Below are positions 20,663 through 24,430 of a stretch of 24,430 nucleotides of DNA, piece after piece. The notes beneath the pieces are model-generated. The model saw nothing but the letters and a program-made list of their open reading frames with translations, made no database searches and had not been told where the DNA came from. The stretch's first letter is position 1. Every line of letters starts with the position of its first letter. Origin of the DNA: a virus; IMG/VR virus record IMGVR_UViG_3300025151_000293, positions 1 through 24,430 of that record. One strand, given 5' to 3'. The translations under genes and the position numbers were made by a program.

Positions 20663-20726
20663 AAGGGAGCGCAGATGGTGCGTACATCATACGATGGCAG
20701 TTGTGTTCGAATCCCAACCTCCCTTC
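20663..20726 (+). ncRNA. tRNA-like fold lacking a normal anticodon loop
   Basis: Acceptor AAGGGAG (20663-20669) pairs perfectly with CTCCCTT (20719-20725). D arm GCGC-AGATGGT-GCGT (669-683) contains the GG of a D loop. The T arm TTGTG-TTCGAAT-CCCAA contains the canonical TTCGAAT. The central arm is CATC-ATAC-GATG, a 4-nt loop in place of a 7-nt anticodon loop, so no decoding is possible. Total length is 63-64 nt. The order of arms resembles tRNA-Pro with the anticodon deleted. It may be a decayed tRNA or a mimic. Confidence 0.5.
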
Positions 20727-20735
20727 TACACGCAC

Positions 20736-20772
20736 GACAATCAAGTCAAGATTATGAGGGGCGACCTCACCA
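20736..20772 (+). repeat. Intergenic element GACAATCAAGTC..., copy B
   Basis: 37 nt, matching copy A at 17656-17693 at 34 positions. It contains ATGAGGGGCGACCTCACCA, which could encode a leader peptide MRGDLTTFKL ending at 20787. It leads into the TCAAACTTTAATTC leader and the next ATG. Confidence 0.8.
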
Positions 20773-20789
20773 CATTCAAACTTTAATTC

Positions 20790-20885
20790 ATGACCACGTT
20801 CGACATCTATTGTCTGTCAGGACTATGCTTGTACCTGACGGCACTGGGAATCCTATGCATAATCAGACACATCCAAGACAAATGA
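20790..20885 (+). CDS. Single-span membrane peptide, 31 aa
   Basis: The frame from ATG 20790 reads MTTFDIYCLSGLCLYLTALG, then ILCIIRHIQDK. Residues 5-25 form one hydrophobic membrane helix, with a basic end that would stay in the cytoplasm. Stop overlaps the next ATG (ATGA). Starts behind the conserved leader TCAAACTTTAATTC. Function unknown. Confidence 0.6.
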   Translation: MTTFDIYCLSGLCLYLTALGILCIIRHIQDK

Positions 20886-21058
20886 GCAAATCACTATACA
20901 TCCAGGTCGAGTACGACGAATACTACGATGGCGCAGTCATTGAAAACATGGACGAGTACCTCCGCGAATGGAACGACATGATGGACACAGATTACAAGTC
21001 CATGGAGGACTTCAACAAAGGCGAAGAATGGAGAGCCATTTACAAAATCAACCTATGA
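20882..21058 (+). CDS. Acidic hypothetical protein, 58 aa
   Basis: MSKSLYIQVEYDEYYDGAVI, then EYLREWNDMMDTDYKSMEDF and a short tail. Acidic and Tyr/Trp-rich. ATGA junctions on both sides place it in the operon and rule out the longer frame starting at 20615, which would run through the terminator and tRNA-like locus. Confidence 0.7.
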   Translation: MSKSLYIQVEYDEYYDGAVIENMDEYLREWNDMMDTDYKSMEDFNKGEEWRAIYKINL

Positions 21059-21219
21059 CTAAAAAGCAAAACCCCGTGCTACAGCCCGTAAGCGTAGCAA
21101 CCACCAAGAAAGAAATCATCGAAGACCTCTGCCACAGGGTGGCGGACATCAAGTACGACTTGCAAGTGGTACTCGACACCCTTTACCAACTCGAAAACGA
21201 ATACCATGACGAAAGCTGA
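21055..21219 (+). CDS. Small helical hypothetical protein, 54 aa
   Basis: MTKKQNPVLQPVSVATTKKE, then a helix IIEDLCHRVADIKYDLQVVL continuing to YQLENEY. No family recognised. Starts in a 4-nt overlap and overlaps the next gene by 14 nt. Confidence 0.65.
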   Translation: MTKKQNPVLQPVSVATTKKEIIEDLCHRVADIKYDLQVVLDTLYQLENEYHDES

Positions 21220-21385
21220 ACTCATCGACGCCTTGTACGAATACCCAGACGACGCGCTAGTCACATTAGATGTGCGTGGCGTGATCGTGACAGACGACAC
21301 CTACGACTTCTTTGTGCAGAGCCTCCCGTTCTCCAACGAAGTACACCTCACAACAATCAATCATAACGCAGAAATCGACTGGTAA
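21206..21385 (+). CDS. Acidic hypothetical protein, 59 aa
   Basis: MTKAELIDALYEYPDDALVT, LDVRGVIVTDDTYDFF, then SNEVHLTTINHNAEIDW. The (L/I)xALxxYPDDAxV pattern is widespread in small phage and bacterial proteins of unknown function. The stop overlaps the next start by 1 nt (TAATG). Confidence 0.7.
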   Translation: MTKAELIDALYEYPDDALVTLDVRGVIVTDDTYDFFVQSLPFSNEVHLTTINHNAEIDW

Positions 21386-21801
21386 TGCACACATACAAAG
21401 TAAACACAGGACATGAGGCCGCACTTGAACGTGAGGTCAGTGAACTCAAGATTCAACTCGTCGAAGAGAGAGACAGGAGCATGGGGTACACCAATGAAGT
21501 TGAGAAACTCAAGAGTGAAGTCGATGAGCTTGAACACGCATACAACAACATGAAGCAATACGCTGACAAGCTACTCGACGAGAACGTAGAGGTGGGCGAG
21601 CGCAACGAGGAACTCAAGACCAACATGGCCCTGATGTCAGACGAGATTGCAGAGCTTGAGAAATCGTACAAGAACGAGTGCCACGAGACGCAGAGGTACA
21701 AAAAAGCGTGGCGTGAGCAGCGTGAACTCGTAGCCCTGCGTGACGACCAGATTGCCATGCTTGAACGCAAGCTCACTAAGCGTGAAGAAGACAAAAACTA
21801 A
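21385..21801 (+). CDS. Coiled-coil protein, 138 aa
   Basis: Nearly one continuous coiled coil (EAALEREVSELKIQLVEERD, VEKLKSEVDELEHAYNNMKQ, ALMSDEIAELEKSYKNECHE, LVALRDDQIAMLERKLTKRE). No enzymatic motif and no membrane segment. It could be a scaffold, oligomerisation or spacer protein; the sequence alone does not say which. Confidence 0.75.
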   Translation: MHTYKVNTGHEAALEREVSELKIQLVEERDRSMGYTNEVEKLKSEVDELEHAYNNMKQYADKLLDENVEVGERNEELKTNMALMSDEIAELEKSYKNECHETQRYKKAWREQRELVALRDDQIAMLERKLTKREEDKN

Positions 21802-21815
21802 TTAAACCCACGATT

Positions 21816-22067
21816 ATGCAACCAGTAAATACAAAGAGCCTGTTTCACAGGCTGACATCAACCCTAGAGAAGTTAGACAACGATGAGATTGACGTCTTCA
21901 AAGCGACAGCTACAGCGAAGCTTGTGGGAGAGTGCGGCAAGCTGTTGAACTATGAGCTGAAGAGGGCGGCACTGCTCAGCAACCCAGACATAAAAGCAGA
22001 ACATCGACGACTTGAAAGCAAGAACTTTGATAGCATCCCACAGGAATCCCCCAAGCGATTGACATGA
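21816..22067 (+). CDS. Helical phage protein of unknown function, 83 aa
   Basis: MQPVNTKSLFHRLTSTLEKL, DNDEIDVFKATATAKLVGEC, GKLLNYELKRAALL. The LF..L...L.KLD..EID..KA.A.AKL...  ..LLNYELKRA pattern recurs in short phage proteins that lie in replication or transcription modules, role unknown. The stop overlaps the next ATG by 4 nt. Confidence 0.7.
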   Translation: MQPVNTKSLFHRLTSTLEKLDNDEIDVFKATATAKLVGECGKLLNYELKRAALLSNPDIKAEHRRLESKNFDSIPQESPKRLT

Positions 22068-22702
22068 CAGAACTGCAAGGACATGAGCTTCAGATTCTGA
22101 GCGCGGCGATCACGTCTACAGAGTCGAAGCAAGAGATGGCAAGAGCTTTATGGAACCCAGAAATCATGGTGTCCATGGGCATTCCAACAGAGACCATCAG
22201 GGAGGTTGACACTGACACATTAAAGAAAGATTTACATCATTTCATGGAGGCTCATGGCATCGAAGAAGACGAGTACGATGATGTGCTTGCTTTCTACAGC
22301 AAGATATATGCCGTCATGAGATCACATGTGGAGTCTGAAAACAGGGACAAAATAGTTCAAAGGCACGCGCCAGGCATCTGGGAGCGACGTATGAAATTCA
22401 TAAAGGATTCAGGCATCAAAAAAGGCAGGACTCGCAAGAGTCTTGCCTCGATGATGGTCCCCCACCTGACAAGCGAATACGACTACAATTTTTTAGAGCT
22501 TAACAACCATGACCTGCCTGAGAATGCACTATGCTATCTGGTCAGCACAATGGCACTGAACGTAACACACAAAGAGGCATCAGCCAGAACTATTGACTTC
22601 CTTTGGGATGAGATGGAAGACAGGACGTGGTATGACATGTACACAGGGGTCAGGAAGTTCGAGAAGCTTGCGAAGCAACAACAAGAACAAATAGATTCAT
22701 GA
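22064..22702 (+). CDS. Hypothetical protein, 212 aa
   Basis: Helical throughout: MTELQGHELQILSAAITSTE, GIEEDEYDDVLAFYSKIYAV, EYDYNFLELNNHDLPENALC, DFLWDEMEDRTWYDMYTGVR. No known domain recognised. ATGA overlaps on both sides. The largest uncharacterised gene of the right-hand block. Confidence 0.75.
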   Translation: MTELQGHELQILSAAITSTESKQEMARALWNPEIMVSMGIPTETIREVDTDTLKKDLHHFMEAHGIEEDEYDDVLAFYSKIYAVMRSHVESENRDKIVQRHAPGIWERRMKFIKDSGIKKGRTRKSLASMMVPHLTSEYDYNFLELNNHDLPENALCYLVSTMALNVTHKEASARTIDFLWDEMEDRTWYDMYTGVRKFEKLAKQQQEQIDS

Positions 22703-22884
22703 CAGACGAACACATGCGGTACCTCGAAGACGCGATCGACCGCAAGATGCAGGCATACGAGTTATATCGTAGACCTCGTGACAAGATGATGCTTGAGTGC
22801 ATGATGCGCGACTACGAAGCAAAACAGAAATTGATTTTACAAGATGAAAAGATACAGGGTGCGATTCCACCTCGCCAAAGGTGA
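22699..22884 (+). CDS. Small helical hypothetical protein, 61 aa
   Basis: MTDEHMRYLEDAIDRKMQAY, ELYRRPRDKMMLECMMRDYE, AKQKLILQDEKIQGAIPPRQR. Charged, helical. Overlaps the next gene by 41 nt, which is long for this module, so one of the two starts may be misplaced. No family recognised. Confidence 0.65.
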   Translation: MTDEHMRYLEDAIDRKMQAYELYRRPRDKMMLECMMRDYEAKQKLILQDEKIQGAIPPRQR

Positions 22885-23230
22885 CAACTACATGAAGTGG
22901 CAGGTGTTCGACAAGAAGCGAGGCACCAAGAAATACTACGAGCCTGATGCGTACAGCATCCAGATGCTTGACTGCAAGCTTGGCAATCAACCCGCGACGG
23001 CGAAGAGAATCTTCAACGGAGAAAACAAGACTGTCTGTGCGTGGATAGAGTGCGAGAACATCGCCGTCTGGGATGCGGACTACAGCATGAAGTCATACAA
23101 CATTGATGATATGACACACTACAAGTACAACCCGCGCAAGAATCCGCACTGGTTTACAGACACACATGACAACAGAGATGGACTGCAACTGGGCGTCATG
23201 TTCACATACAAAAGAGGAGTCTATGCCTAA
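22844..23230 (+). CDS. Hypothetical protein, 128 aa
   Basis: MKRYRVRFHLAKGDNYMKWQ, VFDKKRGTKKYYEPDAYSIQ, then KRIFNGENKTVCAWIECENI and KYNPRKNPHWFTD. Mixed beta, rich in Tyr/Trp/Lys. The NG(E/A)xKTVCAW(I/V)xC core is familiar from phage hypothetical proteins; no function known. The 8-nt overlap with the next ATG suggests coupling. Confidence 0.7.
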   Translation: MKRYRVRFHLAKGDNYMKWQVFDKKRGTKKYYEPDAYSIQMLDCKLGNQPATAKRIFNGENKTVCAWIECENIAVWDADYSMKSYNIDDMTHYKYNPRKNPHWFTDTHDNRDGLQLGVMFTYKRGVYA

Positions 23231-23435
23231 GAAAGAAACACGCCCATCTGTCCCACAATTTGACGTAGGCAGGAACGATCACACGCCGCGAGCCAGGCGA
23301 CGTAAGATGCAGAGATTCTTGAAGGATAACCCGCAAGTCCTAGAGGAGTACACGAGGAGGAAGCTGTTAAGTGGTTGGAGACCAGAGGGATATGATGATT
23401 CGAATGAATCAAAGGATGAACCACCTGCTTCTTAA
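23223..23435 (+). CDS. Basic hypothetical protein, 70 aa
   Basis: MPKKETRPSVPQFDVGRNDH, TPRARRRKMQRFLKDNPQVL, then an acidic tail (YDDSNESKDEPPAS). Basic N-terminal half with a possible nucleic-acid-binding RARRRK stretch. ATG 23223 overlaps the stop of the previous gene by 8 nt. Last gene before an AT-rich gap. Confidence 0.65.
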   Translation: MPKKETRPSVPQFDVGRNDHTPRARRRKMQRFLKDNPQVLEEYTRRKLLSGWRPEGYDDSNESKDEPPAS

Positions 23436-23437
23436 CA

Positions 23438-23455
23438 GTATATAAGCTTATATAC
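23438..23455. repeat. Perfect 18-bp palindrome GTATATAAGCTTATATAC
   Basis: Sits 35 nt before ATG 23491, in the only real gap of this stretch. It is followed by CTATATAC, a direct repeat of its last bases. TATATACCTATA is also present in the divergent control region (15720-15731). A DNA-binding site for a dimeric regulator is likely; promoter elements of the TAnnTTTG type are absent here. Confidence 0.65.
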
Positions 23456-23490
23456 CTATATACAAACTAACATCTAAACAGATACAAAGC

Positions 23491-23874
23491 ATGACGCAAA
23501 AACAAATACACAAGATTGTAGACAAACAAGAACAGGATGGAAAGCACTCTACCATCATCGCGGGGAAGCTTGTACGTCTTGATGTTTTCAAGATGGGGAC
23601 TCACGAATGGCTCAGTCAAAGCGGTTCAGATGTGGCGGATGGCTTCGTAGATGTGGCTGCCATCACCATTGGTGTGGTGGTGGACGAACTCAAGTCCCGC
23701 CTAGCAGGAGAAGAACTGCTTGACGACCTGGGCTTGCCGCAATCAGACCGCATCAGCTTCGATGAAATCGAAAAATTTCATACGTCTGTCCTTGACACGT
23801 TCGAGGTGTTGGCTACATATTTGCGAATCCTAGAGATTGCAAAAGCCCAACACAATGAGAGGAATAATGAGTGA
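23491..23874 (+). CDS. Hypothetical protein, 127 aa
   Basis: MTQKQIHKIVDKQEQDGKHS, IIAGKLVRLDVFKMGTHEWL, then a helical second half (DELKSRLAGEELLDDLGLPQ, FEVLATYLRILEIAKAQ). No family recognised. First gene after the palindrome gap; overlaps the DnaA-like gene by 8 nt, so the two are probably one unit. Confidence 0.7.
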   Translation: MTQKQIHKIVDKQEQDGKHSTIIAGKLVRLDVFKMGTHEWLSQSGSDVADGFVDVAAITIGVVVDELKSRLAGEELLDDLGLPQSDRISFDEIEKFHTSVLDTFEVLATYLRILEIAKAQHNERNNE

Positions 23875-24298
23875 GTTAGCCGTTCAAGTAAGGGCGGAAT
23901 ATGAAAGACAGATTGGGGAAAAGATTGACAACGTCAGAAGACACAGGCCCATGGTGGAGCATCGCGCTGCTGTGTCAAATGCCCTTCGTCCCTACCTGTC
24001 ATACGCCTCGATTGGTGCCCTGTTTGAGAAAGACCACAGCTCTGTGGTTCACTACAACAAAGAGCACGAACCCATGATCAGGTTCTCACCAGCCTACCGC
24101 AACAAGTATGCAACAGCAGTCGAAGTGGTGAACAATGTGACCAGAGGGATGGACATCGCACCCATTTTTCATGAGTCATACAACGTGGACATCAGCCCAC
24201 GCAGAGCCCTTGAAGACATAGACAGAGTCATCATAGGTTTGATGGACATGAAGTGCAGGATTCTGGCCAAACAGAACAAGGGACTTGCACAGGAATAA
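23867..24298 (+). CDS. DnaA domain IV-like DNA-binding protein, 143 aa
   Basis: Residues 20-70 match the C-terminal DNA-binding domain of the initiator DnaA: RRHRPMVEHRAAVSNALRPY, then the helix-turn-helix LSYASIGALFEKDHSSVVHY, in which F-x-x-(R/K)-DH-(S/T)-(S/T)-V-x-H (Asp56-His57 and Val60/His62) is the DnaA-box signature. There is no AAA+ domain, so it cannot act as an ATPase initiator. It could mark an origin, capture host DnaA boxes or regulate transcription. The rest (70-143) is helical and unknown. Start at ATG 23867 is preferred; in-frame ATGs exist 12 and 30 nt upstream. Confidence 0.8.
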   Translation: MSELAVQVRAEYERQIGEKIDNVRRHRPMVEHRAAVSNALRPYLSYASIGALFEKDHSSVVHYNKEHEPMIRFSPAYRNKYATAVEVVNNVTRGMDIAPIFHESYNVDISPRRALEDIDRVIIGLMDMKCRILAKQNKGLAQE

Positions 24299-24315
24299 CT
24301 TTCAACATAGATTTG
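24285..24315 (+). promoter_or_regulatory. Promoter TTG-N20-TAGATTTG before the last gene
   Basis: TTG 24285-24287, 20 nt, TAGATTTG 24308-24315, both matching the Bacteroidetes consensus. The predicted start is near 24322 with a leader of about 16 nt to ATG 24338. The TTG lies in the end of the DnaA-like gene. Confidence 0.65.
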
Positions 24316-24337
24316 CACAACAATTCAATTCAACTCA

Positions 24338-24430
24338 ATGTCAAACTACAAATTCAAGACCACGAACATCCGTGGTAAGCAGTATGTCGAAGTGAACGAA
24401 CGCATCAAGTTCTTTCGACAGGAGCAGCAG
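24338..24430 (+). CDS. Start of a gene cut by the window edge, 31 codons visible
   Basis: Reads MSNYKFKTTNIRGKQYVEVN, then ERIKFFRQEQQ and runs off the window. The (R/K)GKxYVxVNERxKxFR opening is typical of phage proteins near recombination or replication genes, some related to single-strand annealing proteins, but too little is visible to name it. It has its own promoter, so it begins a new transcription unit. Confidence 0.6.
   Translation, partial: MSNYKFKTTNIRGKQYVEVNERIKFFRQEQQ

Noticed and set aside
20615-20881. An open frame from 20615 continuous with the 58-aa gene
   Set aside because: It runs through a terminator-like hairpin, the tRNA-like fold and the duplicated element; the ATGA junction at 20882 marks the real start.

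Overview
The window looks like about 24 kb of a tailed double-stranded DNA phage infecting a member of the Bacteroidetes, probably a marine flavobacterium-like host. The phage assignment rests on a large terminase, a portal, tail-fibre proteins, an M15 peptidase, tRNA genes and dense gene packing with ATGA or TAATG junctions. The host assignment rests on promoters of the Bacteroidetes type (TTG, about 19-21 nt, TAnnTTTG) in front of several gene blocks, together with little sign of Shine-Dalgarno sequences. No integrase, RNA polymerase, DNA polymerase or recognisable major capsid protein lies in the window, so it is a fragment of a larger genome.

Left two thirds (1-15397, almost all minus strand): virion and packaging module. 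In transcription order from 15397 leftwards: a 640-aa protein of unknown fold, a small beta-rich protein, a very basic protein, a small helical protein, an M15 peptidase, a large fibre with carbohydrate-binding-like domains, a 129-aa protein and a 51-aa protein. The direction is then broken by one plus-strand winged-helix gene (8561-8983). Leftward transcription resumes at 8556 with small genes, a GroES-like co-chaperonin, a TerS-sized helical protein, an HNH endonuclease, two tRNA loci, a tiny conserved basic peptide, TerL, the portal, a small beta-rich protein and the start of a collagen-like tail fibre with 45-residue repeats. The module carries Bacteroidetes-type -7 boxes at 15403, 13463 and 3572, all inside the same 10-mer TGCAAATATA. 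Two of them lie only a few bases from the start codon, suggesting leaderless or nearly leaderless late mRNAs.

Middle (15398-16190): a divergent, apparently non-coding control region of about 0.8 kb. It holds leftward promoters, a rightward promoter, several inverted repeats and a short direct repeat. It is a candidate for the main control region and possibly a replication origin.

Right third (16191-24430, plus strand): an early-type module of about 27 mostly tiny genes of unknown function, often overlapping by 4 nt. They include a Lys/Pro/Ala-rich basic protein, a possible helix-hairpin-helix DNA-glycosylase-fold protein, a DnaJ-like CxxC zinc knuckle, a coiled coil and a DnaA domain-IV-like DNA-binding protein. 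The operon is interrupted by intergenic gaps that share a design: a long RNA hairpin, usually followed by a near-identical leader (TCAAACTTCACAATTCAT or a variant) directly before the next ATG. One gap contains a tRNA-like fold without a normal anticodon loop next to a duplicated 37-38 nt element.

The most unusual observations are this hairpin-plus-leader architecture, the anticodon-less tRNA-like locus with its duplicated partner element, an exact 24-bp repeat joining the portal 3' end (late, minus strand) to an early gene on the opposite strand, and the promoter boxes abutting late start codons.
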